Source: Ancistrus triradiatus (Eukaryota > Chordata > Actinopteri > Siluriformes > Loricariidae). From it: 64,000 nucleotides of DNA. Below the pieces are notes generated by a model. The model ran no database searches and had not been told where the DNA came from. It saw only the letters and a program-made list of their open reading frames with translations. The translations under genes were made by a program, and so were the position numbers. This document shows positions 10,804-21,330 of the stretch, piece by piece (position 1 is the stretch's first letter; each line of letters begins with the position of its first letter). The DNA lies in the NCBI GenBank assembly GCA_025084515.1, contig JAJAGP010000366.1, positions 372,001 to 436,000 on the forward strand, written 5' to 3'.

Positions 10804-11352
10804 TGAAATCATGATTACAGGGTAAAAACAAATAACCCTACTTTACATCACACCCTGATTGCACACATACTCCTTCACACCCACCTTTAAGTATGTAACC
10901 TGCAACTGAAGTCATCAATTTGGTTCTGAGTGGTGGAGTAAGATCATTATCTCGAACAGCTGGAGTCGTGCTTCCACGCCAGTTCCTTTCCATTACACAG
11001 AAAGAGGCAGAGCTGTTACAGTTGCTAAGTGAAAACTCCACCCTAAGGGTTGCTTTTTGGTGAAGATCACAGAAGATCAGAGATTAGATCGGGAATTTTT
11101 CGCAGAACAAATTCACAGTCTGACGGACTGGACTTATTGGATTTGGGATGAATGACAGAATGTCTCCGGATTCAACTGGTGAAAAGCACTTTATGCAGAT
11201 AATATGGCGAAGTGTTTGAATTTTATACACCTTTCTCTTTAGAGTCGTGCAAGAACATGGGGTGGACAAAATAATGTCAATATACTAACAATAATAAACA
11301 ATAAACAGGCGTTTTCTGTGCAGTTGCACCTTATGCGGTCTTTACCATACTA
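10803..11352. other. Unassigned sequence
   Basis: Apparently unique. Short frames only. Confidence 0.4.
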
Positions 11353-12190
11353 TACAACAACAAAATCAGAAAAAGTTGGGACAGAAATGGTAATTTAAAA
11401 CAACCTGAAGTGTTCCTTACATTTCCTTTGACTTTTATTTCATTACAGACAGTACGAACCTGAGATGTTTCATGTTTTGTCTGGTCAACTTTCATTTCAT
11501 TTGTGAATAACCATCCATTCCTGCATTTCTGACCTGCAACACATTCCAAAAAAGTTTGGACAGAGACAAGTTGGGTCTAGTAATGAGGTAAAAAAAAAAA
11601 ACTAAATAATGACGTGGTTATTATTGGCTGAGTCTTTGAGGAGTAAAGATGGGCAGATGATGTCCAGTTTGTCAACAAATGTGTGAGAAAATTATAGAAA
11701 TGTTTAACTGGAAAGGATTTCCATATTTCAATCCTAACTTTTCCTGATTTGTCTTGTTGCAAAATGTATGGACGTCTCTGTGAAAGATGGCACCTTGAAG
11801 GCAGCTTATGTTGCTCTAAAATCTCAGTGTACCTTTCACAGAAGTGGAAATGAAATTTACCAAGGGAACTGACCCAACCCCATACCATGACAGAGCCTGG
11901 CTTTTGGACTTCAGTCTGGATGGTACCTTTCGTCTTTGGTCCAGAGCACACAGAGTTTGTTTCTTCCAAAAAAGAACTGGAATACTGATTCATCTGACCA
12001 CAATACATGTTTCCACTGTGTGATGGTCCATCCCAGATGCCTCCAAGCCCAGGGAACTCAACGCCGATTCAGGACATTTTTATACAATAGCGCTTTAAGT
12101 GGCATGTGTGAATGCAACTCAGCAGTGCTCGATAAGAGGTTTGATAAAGGAAACACTTGCCCATGTGGTTCTATCAGCTATTACAACTGA
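11353..12190. mobile_element. Rearranged Tc1/mariner remnant, copy 2
   Basis: From 11353 to about 11740 it reads in plus as the 5' end: AGAAAAAGTTGGGACAG, then the start-codon region GTAAAGATGGGCAGATG, then about 40 codons of the DNA-binding domain. From about 11746 to 12190 it reads in minus as transposase from before the first catalytic segment to the QQD motif. The head-to-head join and the point where the inverted segment stops (just after QQD) match the copy at 1-510. No 3' terminal repeat was found. Confidence 0.85.
11577..12008 (-). pseudogene. Tc1 transposase fragment in inverted segment
   Basis: The 143-codon minus frame includes CGQMNQY, a degraded form of the WSDES region with the first catalytic aspartate no longer recognisable. 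It continues with SVMVWG and ILQQDKSG, the second catalytic aspartate being in QQD. After QQD the frame leaves transposase sequence because it crosses the inversion junction, so the glutamate segment is absent. Upstream transposase sequence continues at the DNA level to about 12190 with frame breaks. It is a fossil. Family placement rests on the order and spacing of these motifs. Confidence 0.8.
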
Positions 12191-12769
12191 CAGAAGGGCT
12201 TCTCTTGGACAAGTCACCAAAATGTTAAAGCTGGTTCTGGGAGGACAGGATAGGACATGAAACGAAATGCAGAAAGCATATAGAACTGAAGGAGAGGGAA
12301 GATCCATCAATCTGAGTCCATATAGAGTTCTCAATTACAAATAATATAGCACTCTCCATCATTGTTAGTGTTTAATTAATTTGTAATAGTGAAACAAATT
12401 ACCTTTGTGTGGAAGAAAATTACGCCTAAATGTAGCTTGGCATTTGGCATTCGGTCATTAACTATTCCCACAAGAATCACAGGTGTCTGGCAGAGCACAG
12501 AGGCTCGGTGAACTTGTGTAACAATATTAAGTTTGCACAAACAACAGTCTAATTTTCCTGTGCAAACATTTGCTGGGGAACCTGAGAAGAGTTACCGGAC
12601 GTGACACGTCAGCAAAATGCACACCGACGCCCAGATGGAGAGGCAACAGGTGAGAGGTATGAAATCTAAACGTGAAAGCAAGGAAGCTCTTTGTCATTCT
12701 AATGCCCGGGCATACTGATGCCTTGCCTGATGTCTCAGTTGTCTCTGGTGAAGTTTCATACATGATTGC
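12191..12769. other. Unassigned sequence
   Basis: Apparently unique. No repeat family or gene recognised. Confidence 0.4.
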
Positions 12770-13030
12770 ATGTCTCATTGCCTGTCATGGCTGATTTCGT
12801 AAAAACCCGCTGTTGACTTAGCCGCCCCTGATTGACGCCGTCACTGGGAAGAAGGCACTCGTGAAAGCCACACAATGGTAGGAACAATCGGCTTGCTTTC
12901 CCCCGGAGATCACTCGCCATGGCTGAGAATAAATAAATCAGGAAAATATCTTGGAGACAAATACAGTGCAGATAAAAGGAGAGAACTGATCTCTCCGGGT
13001 GCCTTTGTTCCCAGTGGAAGTAGATTATAA
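12770..13030. other. Possible conserved noncoding element
   Basis: Balanced, complex sequence with words such as CCGCCCCTGATTGACGCC and CCATGGCTGAGAATAAATAA. Not related to any repeat here. Regulatory function is inference. Confidence 0.3.
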
Positions 13031-13335
13031 TAATAGTAATAATACCTTAGTTGGGCCTAAATGTCTTTGTGCATCTGCTTTGTGGCTTAACAAAAGGAAA
13101 GAGCTCACACATTTCGGAGTGCACAATGTTTAGAGGATGTAGCATCAACACGACGTCACCAAAAACTTACCTGGAAAAGGAGTTGAAAGCACTTTCCACA
13201 TATTGCCAGACTTTAGCAACTTAAACAATACCGCCATTGAAACTGGGTATCAGAGTGCAGATCAGATTCAGTTCTATTAAGGTTAGAAATATTTAGATTT
13301 ACACATTCTACCATATTTAGAGTGCCTTACAAGTG
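13031..13335. other. Unassigned sequence
   Basis: About 300 bp with nothing recognised. Confidence 0.4.
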
Positions 13336-13476
13336 GAGTGGTGCTTTACCTTTTTTAGTGGCGCCTTTAGAATTTTCTATATGTCTATATAAATATGATT
13401 AATAACAGATAATTGGCGCACAAGTCCTAAAAGTGGATAAAGGGCACCACATTAAACAAATGAGACTGAAATATTA

Positions 13477-14038
13477 CCGTATTTTTCGGACCATAAAGCG
13501 CACCGGCGCGATATCAATGATCAACTGCTAACGGGTATATTTTCATACATAAAGCGCAATGGCTTATAAGACGCATTAAATTAAACAAAACTCTTAAGTT
13601 CCATCAGAAGCTCAGTTTGGTCTTTACCTGGCGCAGGGCATCTTCTTGCTTCCTCCACTTCCGTACCATTGATTCGTTAATGTTGAATTCTCTCGCAGCT
13701 GCTCTATGACCATGTTGTACTGCGTGACCCATAGCGCTGAGTTTGAAATCCGCTTCGAAAGTGAATGAATGAATGCACGTACCCTAATGCTGAAGCACAT
13801 ACCGTATTACCCTGCGATGCTGCGCACTACGGTTGCCGTAAGCTTCGTAACTTACCAAGGCCGTGCTAAAACATTTTGACAGATTTATGAGCGCCGTGTA
13901 CCATCTACAATCGGTTCTAGGTCAGAAAGCACAACCAGAATTAATTCATACATTAGACGCACCGCATTTTTAGGCGCACTGTCGATTTTTGAGAAAGTTA
14001 AAGGAATTTAAGTGTGCCTTATGGTCCGAAAAATATGA
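13477..14038 (-). mobile_element. Pogo/Tigger-type deletion derivative nested in Tc1
   Basis: The terminal inverted repeats are nearly perfect (CCGTATTTTTCGGACCATAA at left, TTATGGTCCGAAAAATATGA at right). They are bounded by TA at 13475-13476 and 14039-14040, the target preference of pogo elements. At 562 bp it is far shorter than an autonomous element. It keeps the 5' end and start of the transposase gene on the minus strand and lacks the catalytic domain. The terminal sequence is well preserved compared with the surrounding Tc1, which fits a younger insertion. Confidence 0.9.
13604..13732 (-). pseudogene. Pogo transposase N-terminus (psq-type HTH), truncated
   Basis: A 42-codon frame starts MGHAVQHGHRAAAREFNI and continues NESMVRKWRKQEDALRQ before a stop. 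This matches the pipsqueak/CENP-B-like helix-turn-helix that opens pogo/Tigger transposases; ARE-F and S-VRKWRKQ are the recognition-helix landmarks. In intact relatives this domain binds the element's ends and is followed by a CENP-B DNA-binding half and a DDE domain. Here an internal deletion brings a stop directly after the first domain. The ATG is the natural start for the family. It is too short for most gene finders. Whether it is expressed is unknown. Confidence 0.85.
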
Positions 14039-14136
14039 TATATTTGGTCATTTATTTATTGAGGAAAATAATCCAGTGTTAGATATCCGTAATGGGAAGA
14101 CTATATGAATCTTTGCTTTCAGTATCTGGTGTGACC

Positions 14137-14343
14137 CTTGTTATTTATATATTCACATGTTCTTTAACTCTTACATTTAACATCCAGGCTACCCAAGGAG
14201 GTTGGGTTCCTATTTGAGTCTTGGTCCTCCCAGGGTTTCTTCTCTGTAAGGTTTAGGGAGTTTTTCCCTTGTTTTTCTGCTTTGAGACAATGCTGTGTTG
14301 TAAAAAGCGCTATATCAATCAGTTTCACCTGACGTGACTTGTT
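14137..14343. mobile_element. Short interspersed repeat inserted in Tc1
   Basis: Core words CTTACATTTAACATCCA, TTTGAGTCTTGGTCCTCCC and GGGAGTTTTTCCCTT, ending AAAGCGCTATATCAATCAG and then TGACTTG. A second copy is at 37748-37948. The 6-bp CTTGTT on each side (14137-14142, 14338-14343) may be a target duplication. Tail words of the type TATATAAATAAATTTGACTTG are abundant in fish genomes. Its class is not certain. Confidence 0.75.
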
Positions 14344-14615
14344 CAGCAATAACTGCAACTAAATGTCTCTGGTACCTGCTGACCAGTCCTGCACACTGAC
14401 CATTAGTCTATTCCTCTGTAAAGAACAGTTTCAACTCTGTGGTGTCGATGGGTTTCAGATCCTTCCACATTTCTATTGGGTTAAGATCAGAACTTTGACT
14501 TGGCCACTCCAAAACATTAACATTATTGTTCTATAAAGATTTCTTTGTGTGCTTGGGGTCATTGTCTTGCTGCACGACCCACATTCTCTTGATATTCAGT
14601 TCAAGAACATGTGTA

Positions 14616-14890
14616 GCCGCAGATGGATCAGAATGTCCCATGGAAGGAAAATAACCAGATCTTTCAGCAATGCACGAAGGTTGTCTGGTCCCCATTTTCT
14701 TTACATCATATGGCCTGCCAAGTATGTGTGCGCCATTTCTTAAAGACAAGTCATTCCTTAAAAAAACTGCTTGAAATATCCATTCCTGAGTGCATGGGGT
14801 CGGATCTGGAGTGAAGACTGCAACGTTAATGTTGGGTGGTGCATTTACAGGAGACCTACGATGGATTGGACCCCTTTCCACCCTGGATTT
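14616..14890 (-). pseudogene. Degraded Tc1 transposase remnant
   Basis: A minus frame (14531-14881) ends in RMWVVQQDNDPKHTKKSL, the block around the second catalytic aspartate of Tc1 transposases. That block lies at about 14531-14585 and belongs to the host Tc1. The sequence upstream in the frame (14616-14881) resembles transposase weakly at best. It could be a diverged continuation of the host element or unrelated DNA. No start or first catalytic motif is visible. Confidence 0.5.
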
Positions 14891-15639
14891 CTAGGTTAGC
14901 TAGTCATATACGGGCACGATTGGCTATTTCTGAGAGACGGGTGGCCTTTCAGATCATCCCTTGGCACTGAAACAGGTCACTGCAATGGTCTGACGTCCTG
15001 TCCTTATGGCTTAGTCCTGTTTTTCAGGAGAGGCACTTCAGGAAAGTTTACCAGCAGATTGGAAGTTCTGACAACCACTATTATTAAGAATAAACTTTTC
15101 TGAATGGCGCCATTCCCTCCATTCCATGGCATCACCACCAGATTCAGGAGTGATGCACAGGAAACGGGTCGGATTTAAAAGCTCGATCAAATTCTTTACA
15201 GCAGCGAAAATAACTCGAGCCAACTCAGGCCAGGTGTCTAATGAGAACAGGACCTTGACCGGGGCCCGTTTGCGTCGCACTCGCGTCGCACTCGAGTGTT
15301 TTGCTATGCAGCAGAGTTCCCCGCCAGCCAGGAGTGCGGAGTTTATTTTCTCCGGCAGGAAGGCATTATCAGGGGGAGCCCTGTGTTGAGACAGGAGCAC
15401 CCATGTCAATTATTTCCCCTTGATCCCTGCGTGCTATTTACAAGCTTGCTTGAAAGCTACAGCCGGCGTAATGGGATCGTTTCACGTGCTCGGTGATAAG
15501 CCATACTTTCGGTGTCACCTCAAATTGAGGCACAACACTGTTGCAGCAGAAGAAGATTAAGGGCAAGGGGGAAGAGGGGGAAAATAACAATCTTTCCCAG
15601 CAGAGAATTTGAATATGAAACCGAAAATAGGCTTCCATT
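14891..15639. other. Unassigned sequence, partly complex
   Basis: About 750 bp without a recognised repeat. The part from 15110 to 15500 has balanced composition and open frames on both strands (15038-15409 minus, 15126-15389 plus). I see no domain in any of them. Confidence 0.35.
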
Positions 15640-16060
15640 GGCAGGAGCTGACAGGTATTAAAAGCCCCGTGGCAGGCATTGTTACGGGCTCGAGAGGAAC
15701 ACGCAAAATGAGGGGGTTATAGACTAATAAACAGCGGAGCAAATACAACAGGCCGCTTTGTGGGGAGGAAGAAAACAGCGACAGGGAGGGGATAAACGAG
15801 GGGAGAGATATGTAGAGACTGTCAACACTGTCAGGGAAAATGGCCCTCAAATTAAGCGGCGCGCTCGGCAGCGCAGAGGAAGCCTGAAATTGCCTTTTAT
15901 CACCTCGCCAAACAATGGGCGGCCTGACAGCGCTTAGCCCAATAACTTAGCATCCTTTTATTTACAGTCTTAGGCCTCCCTCATTTTCTCTCTCTCTCTC
16001 CCAGTATCACACTCTCCCTTTAAACGCCGGCTTCCTCAATTCACTTACAAGTGTTTCATA
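15640..16060. other. Possible conserved noncoding element
   Basis: Complex sequence with GACAGCGCTTAGCCCAATAA, then TTAGCATCCTTTTATTTACA, and GGAAAATGGCCCTCAAATTA. A short TC tract lies at 15988-16000. No repeat family matches. The texture suggests enhancer-type conservation; unverified. Confidence 0.35.
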
Positions 16061-16374
16061 TCATGCAAAATGGATGTGTCTCTTCTCCCAACAACTAATG
16101 CGCTCCTCCAAAGCTGCTTGTTATCTGCAGTCCTGTTTATTATTTTCCTTATTACCATCCGTCTGCTTCCATTCTGTTTCGCCCGAGAGGAAAATATGCA
16201 GGGGGAATGAAAAAAAACAAGCCGCCACTCATCCCATCCGGCTCGTTAAATAAACAGTCTGTTTACTACGCCAACAAGCAGCGAGATTATTTACAAACAC
16301 AGCCTACTACAAGAGCTTTATCACGCCACGTGTCCTGCATAAACTCAAAGCTCCGGCGGAGACAAGGATATAGG
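16061..16374. other. Unassigned sequence
   Basis: Apparently unique. No gene or repeat recognised. Confidence 0.35.
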
Positions 16375-16560
16375 ATGGGGGTGGCTCAGTGGGTAGGGCT
16401 CTGGACGACCTTACAGAGAGGTGTGAGCTTTGACGATCAGGAGATGTAAAGTACACCATCACTGGACACCGGAGCATGTTATTTGACCTGCTGAATCATG
16501 CTTGGGGGACACAATGGCTTCACAGCAAGAAGGTCCTGGGTGCTTACGCCTGTGCCTTGT
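16375..16560 (+). mobile_element. tRNA-derived SINE fragments, second family
   Basis: GGGGGTGGCTCAGTGGGTAG contains a perfect A-box match (TGGCTCAGTGGG). Further on, GGCTTCACAGCAAGAAGGTC and CTGGGTGC match the same SINE head a second time, so two partial heads lie about 130 bp apart. The B boxes are degraded. This SINE is the type that usually carries a GTGTGGAGTTTGCATGT body, seen at 20205. Confidence 0.65.
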
Positions 16561-17339
16561 GTTTTCTGGAATAGGTGGTGGAACCCCGTCCATTTTTGAC
16601 ACAACATTTTTTGTACTAAGCTGCCACTAAGGCAAAGCAAGTTAATTTCCCTTCTCTCCTCATTGCTATAGGCAAGGACTAGGTAAAGTCATAGCAAGCG
16701 AAACACAACTTGTCCCAGTATTCATATTACTTCGTTGAAACAGCGCTGGAGCCTACAAGGAGGCTTTCTTTTGCTCGAAGAAGTAGGATCGCATTAATAA
16801 GGATGATCCTCGGAGATTGCATAAAAGGCATGATGACATGCCAATCTCAAGTTAAGTGGGCAGGTAGATGCTAAAGGCTTCTATGGAGGGAAGTTCTGCT
16901 TTCAGGCAATCTAAGCTATTACACAGGCGCCCAGAATAGACCTGTGTGTCTGTGTGTGTGCGACTACGGATTGGTGTGTTCTTTGAGTCCTCTGAGCATA
17001 AGGATGCCAGTTACTGTAATTAACACCCAAGTTTAGGTGGTCTTTTTGTCCTTTCCTGTGAATAATGGATGCTCCAGAAACAGGTACGCTTAAAGACTTT
17101 TCCGTATGCAAAACCTGGTAACGGGTGTGTCACGTTCCCTTTGCTTGCACACTCACCTGAAAAGGTGACATGGCTTTGTCACGCCCTTTAAACATCCAGT
17201 TGTTTTGACGCAAGCTGTTAGGATGCACAGGAGATACAAATTTCCACACCCAAACGTCCCACTCGGTTGCAGGACAGACCCCTTCCTCACCCCCTGTTTT
17301 TTTCTCCATCCTTCCTTTACCCCCCACCCAGGGGGGAGT
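16561..17339. other. Unassigned sequence
   Basis: Apparently unique. A short TG-rich patch lies near 16942-16962 and a C-rich patch near 17318-17335. Confidence 0.4.
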
Positions 17340-17560
17340 CAATTATAATCATCTTCATTTAAGGAAAACGGGGGAGGCAATCCCCAGCTGACTGCACACT
17401 CACTCACACCTAATGAGCACATGTTAAATGGCTCCTGTGTCTCTCTCAGGGTACAAGTGTATGCAAATGCCCTATTCATCCACGCTTTGCATTTGTGGCC
17501 CACAGCCCCCTGGCCTGCCGTTGGATTTGATTAGAGCCCCTGTTTAATATTTATATCCCT
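17340..17560. other. Possible conserved noncoding element
   Basis: Contains AATTATAATCATCTTCATTT, CACACCTAATGAGCACATG, ATGCAAATGCCC (octamer-like) and GGATTTGATTAGAGCCCC. Dense homeodomain/POU-type cores in otherwise unique sequence. Inference only. Confidence 0.35.
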
Positions 17561-18261
17561 CCCTTTAACCAACCACCCCATCCTCTCTTCAAGTCCCTGA
17601 CCGGTCCATAGAGATGTACTGTTTTGACGCTTGTGGTTCCTCAAAATTGTTTTGATGGCCCTATTTCTCAAGCTTCGAGCAAAAGGGAATAGGGAGGGGG
17701 TTACATGGAGAGGACTACACCCTCCCCCCAGGCTTATTTTTGACACCGGTCAGGGAATTGTGCGAATGTGATGGGGTTGCAGAGTTGATGGGTGGCTGAC
17801 AGCTGGCCATGACCTCCTTACACAAGCTTGGTTGTTTGTACATGCGCAGGCATGTTAGACTTTCCCTGGTTGACGCAAGTGCAAAATCCACTCGCATTTG
17901 TATTCTGGAGGTAGTAGCCATGACTTTTACTTAATGTTAGTGAAGCCGTATCTATCAGATGTTGCAATCTTGCTTTCCAGAACTGACACTGAAAGCGCTG
18001 CATAACAGGAAAGGAGTAATCAGTGCTTCCGGTAGGTCCCAAATCCAAGAAATATCAATCAAGCAATCGGGTAATCGAAATCACAAAGCAGATAATGGTC
18101 AGCAAACACTGGCAATCCTAGAAATACAAGATACAGCACCACCTCAGAACCTGTGGTCCTCTCATTGGTCTCTGGAAGTGTTCTATGTGGCATGGCTGGT
18201 ACAGCATACACAATATGTCACCGATGAGGTGCTGGAGAATGGGTATTTACTCACTGTTCAC
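17561..18261. other. Unassigned sequence
   Basis: Apparently unique. Several overlapping short frames with no domains. Confidence 0.4.
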
Positions 18262-18355
18262 GCTCCATGGTGGCGTGTTTTTGTGTATCGTGCTGGTATG
18301 AGCGGATCAGAAATAGCAGTGCTGCTGGAGTTTTAAACACCTCAGTGTCAGTGCC
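18262..18355 (+). repeat. Fragment of a fish interspersed repeat
   Basis: TGCTGGTATGAGCGGATCAG, then AGCAGTGCTGCTGGAGTTTT and AAACACCTCAGTGTCAGTGC, belong to a widespread fish repeat. Other parts of it appear at 29470-29590 and, reversed, at 26795-26850. It abuts a Tc1 remnant. Confidence 0.7.
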
Positions 18356-18356
18356 C

Positions 18357-18860
18357 AGACAGAAGGTTCTCCTCAGTAAAAGACACAAAGCACCTAAAGG
18401 ACTCAGACTGTGATAAACAAGATTCCCTGGTCTGATGAATAGATTGAACGCTCTGCCATAAAGCCCAGATGATGGATGACCTTTTGGAAGTTTCTCCCAT
18501 CTGCACATAGGATCTCTGATGTGCAGTCAGGGTGACCATTGGGTTCTTGGTCACCTCTCTTACCAAGGCCCTTCTCCCCTGATTACTTACAGTAATTTGG
18601 TGGGGTGGCCAGGTCTAGCAAGAGTCCTGGTTGTTCCAATCTTCTTCCATTTAACAATTATGGAGACCACTGTGCTCTTGGAAACTTTCAGTGCAGCAGA
18701 TTTTTTCAGTGCCGCCACACAATCCTGTCTCTGAGCTCTACAGGCAGCTCTTTCCTCCTCATGGCTTGGTTTTTGCTCTGAAATGCAGGTGTGTGACTTT
18801 CTAGATGTGCAATCCACTGAATTTACCACAGGTGGATCCAATCAAGGTGAAGAATTTGAA
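18357..18860. mobile_element. Tc1 remnant with inverted internal segment
   Basis: From 18461 to 18860 it reads in minus as the 5' region and N-terminal half of a Tc1 transposase (ATTGGGTTCTTGGTCACCTC, TCATGGCTTGGTTTTTGCTC). From 18357 to about 18455 it reads in plus as the next part of the same gene (AAAGCACCTAAAGGACTCAG, then GATTCCCTGGTCTGATGA, the first catalytic aspartate region). The plus segment begins where the minus segment stops, so the internal piece appears inverted in place. The 3' part is missing. Confidence 0.75.
18587..18841 (-). pseudogene. Tc1 transposase N-terminal fragment
   Basis: An 84-codon minus frame includes KPSHEEERAACRAQRQDCV and then SKSTVVSIIVKWKKIGTTRT and LARPGHPTK. 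This corresponds to the paired-like DNA-binding region: a first helix-turn-helix, the GRPR-like linker (here ARPGHP) and the entry to the second. Normal relatives have an extra stretch before KVSKSTV that is deleted here. The natural start should lie at the MRRK-like position (near 18762, CTCATGGC on plus), not at the frame's first ATG. No catalytic residues are in this frame. Non-functional. Confidence 0.75.
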
Positions 18861-19675
18861 CAAAACATCGAACTATAATTGAAGTATAAGTGCCTGTCTT
18901 TCGTGATGACTGCTTACCAGTTCCCATGTGTCTCTGGAAGCATAGTCAGCGCAAGAACAGTACGTCACATGCTTGGTTTTGGATGCTGAACATTGACTAA
19001 AATAGTGTTAAATGTAAAGTCTGGCGAAGGAGCAACCATAGTATGTTTTTGACAAGCTGGATAAAAAAAGCATACTAAATACAAATTGCATACCATTGTC
19101 CTAAATTATGACAATACAACAGCTCTTTTTAAATAGTAAGTAAATAGTATGTAAGGGTTATTCTGTTTTAATCGTCACCCCTTGACTACATCTCCCCTAT
19201 CACCTTGGATGTTTTTTTTCCAAAATGTTTGGAAATAGTCATATCCTCTGTTGCAATCAGGGAAATGATGATGATGATTGCGGAACACATTCACAATAAG
19301 GCAAATGCTTTTCTGTTATCACTTCAGAGTCAGATTGAGAAATGATTAAGTTTCCCAGTGATAGAAGAAAAATGATATGTCCACAAACATGCTCACAGTA
19401 AAACAGAAGATTCCAGAAATGTCCATGCGTCCAACGTGAATGTAAGAGATTCTATCACATCTTTGGCCGGCTGTAACTTGACTCATCTCAACCACACCCA
19501 TGGATGTGAGGTGATTTGGTGTGATGACTAACATTCTGAATTGTATCTCACCTTAACTTATCCACAACCCCCTCCCAGCTTGGACAGAGGGTGTGTGTCT
19601 GTGCGTTGAATGTTTATTTAGTGACCCATGTTAGCTGAAGCTCTAATTTATACTTATATTTTTTTCTTTCTCCAG

Positions 19676-19680
<5 letters not shown>
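18861..19680. other. Unassigned sequence
   Basis: AT-rich and apparently unique. No gene or repeat recognised. Confidence 0.4.

Positions 19681-19722
<42 letters not shown>
19681..19722. repeat. (TG)n microsatellite
   Basis: About 42 bp of TG, 21 units. Confidence 0.98.
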
Positions 19723-19724
<2 letters not shown>

Positions 19725-20204
19725 CTGAAATATGGCCTTCCATCAGTATGACTCTCTGATGTTTAGTCAACAAGCCCGTCTGAGGCCCAGGAGAGTAGCT
19801 CAGACCTCATCAATCTCACACTGTGCACTCACAGGAACATTCGATCTTAACGCCATTCTAAAGGAGAACACACACAACGGAATTGGAAGTCCACCCAGTG
19901 TCTTCTGCCATCCAGTATTCCTACCAGCGATATCCAAGTGGTGGCTGAGAGACTTTTTCATTACATGACATATCACAAGTTTTTGCAACTGTGCTGTTGC
20001 CACCTGATTATTCCATTGACCACTAGTCAAAATGAACTGGTTGTGGTATATATGCCGTACCAATATTATTGGGTCTTGTTTGGACAAAACATAGACAGAT
20101 ATGGTTCTAGTTTCAGCTGCTAGCACTAGGTTCTCTGCTACTATTAGTTGCTGGTTGGGTTGCACCAGAAAGACGAAAGCTTTCTCCATCCCTGGAGATG
20201 GATC
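19723..20204. other. Unassigned sequence
   Basis: Apparently unique. A 129-codon minus frame (19800-20189) shows no domain. Confidence 0.35.
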
Positions 20205-20325
20205 CTGACCTTGGACTCCGCTTGTGTGGAGTTTGCATGTACTTCCTGTGTCTGTGTGGGCTTACTCTGGGTACCCTCCCACATGGTTATTTGGATTAAG
20301 CGGATAATAAAATGAATGAATGAAT
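20205..20325 (+). mobile_element. SINE 3' portion, second family
   Basis: TGTGTGGAGTTTGCATGTAC, then GTGTCTGTGTGGGCTTACTC and GGATTAAGCGGATAATAAAA, with a terminal (TGAA)n tail. The head is missing. Related tails are at 62262-62385 and probably 63290-63360. Confidence 0.75.
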
Positions 20326-21330
20326 TGCCCAAAATGTACTGCAGAAATACCTACATTTTCTGACTGTATAGGGTAAGTCAGTAACTCCCCAGCTTTTTAA
20401 ATGTGTTAATGTTTACTGGGCCCCACCTTTTCTGGAATAAGCGCCTGTGAAAAGCCTAACCAAGCTCTGAACATTGAGCTCTTCAATGAATAATCATTTA
20501 GAACAGAAAATAGATTGAACAGGACAGAATATTTGTCAGTACCATATGGCGTTGACATATTGCTGTCATTAAGGCAAAATGTGAGGATTGATACTGCACA
20601 GAGTTCTGACACAAGAGCACTGAAACAAATACGGCTGAGTTGGCAGACATATTTGAGTGCTGCAAAAGAGTGAACAAAAAACCCATAAGCCCTAAGACAC
20701 TGTCACCATCAGAGGGAAGGGCTGGATTTCAGCAAAATGCTCAACAAACAGGATCGGGGCTACCATTCTCACTTTATAAAGAGGAACGCCGGGCCTTCTA
20801 AGACAGCACCGAAGAAAAGAATTCCAGGTGAATCCTTTTTTGACATGAACACTCCATCGGTAGCTTGTTGAACATAGCTGCCGGCCAGTAATGGAAACTG
20901 GATGAGTTAGCGGACAAAGGCAGGGTGTGGAAAGTAGAGAACCCTGATCTTGTTTTCTTTTCAAAGCAGCCAAACAAACCACTCGCTTGCAAGCACCTGC
21001 ATGCACTCGCAAAACAGGTATCCATTACACACATATCCATTACCAAGTAATACTATAGACTGCATATGTGTTGCACACAGAATGGCAAATACGGTGGAAT
21101 TATTAAGTGACAATCATTATTGTTTCGGAAATTTTTCAGACTTGCCTATGCTCAATCATGCCTCGTTAATCTGCCCTGATTACCCCCCCAGTTGGGGGGT
21201 CCAGAACCTATCCCACTGATTACAGACAAAGTACATCCAGGACAGTTCGCAAGTCCTTAGCAGTACACAGCAGGGGTGCAGAGCTGTCCAACTGGCCTGC
21301 CCTTCTTCAGATGAAGCCAATACTTTTAGA
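20326..21330. other. Unassigned sequence
   Basis: About 1 kb. A short C/G-rich hairpin-like stretch (ACCCCCCCAGTTGGGGGGT) is at 21182-21200. Nothing else recognised. Confidence 0.4.

Larger units (their letters stand above)
13336..14615 (-). mobile_element. Tc1 remnant hosting two later insertions
   Basis: The left end resembles the fish family starting CAGTGGTGCTTGAAAG: AGTGGTGCTT, CCTTTAGAATTTTCTATAT, CACAAGTCCTAAAAGTGGAT, then CATTTATTTATTGAGGAAAA. It continues with ATAACTGCAACTAAATG, CTTGGCCACTCCAAAACATT and GTCATTGTCTTGCTGCACGA, which are minus-strand transposase words. This host sequence is split twice: by a pogo derivative at 13477-14038, and by a 207-bp repeat at 14137-14343. Rejoined flanks follow the family order. 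Relatives are at 27535, 30260 and 61665. Confidence 0.85.

Noticed and set aside
10523..10831. 102-codon minus frame with a histidine-threonine repeat
   Set aside because: Produced by the (TG)n tract at 10755-10802.
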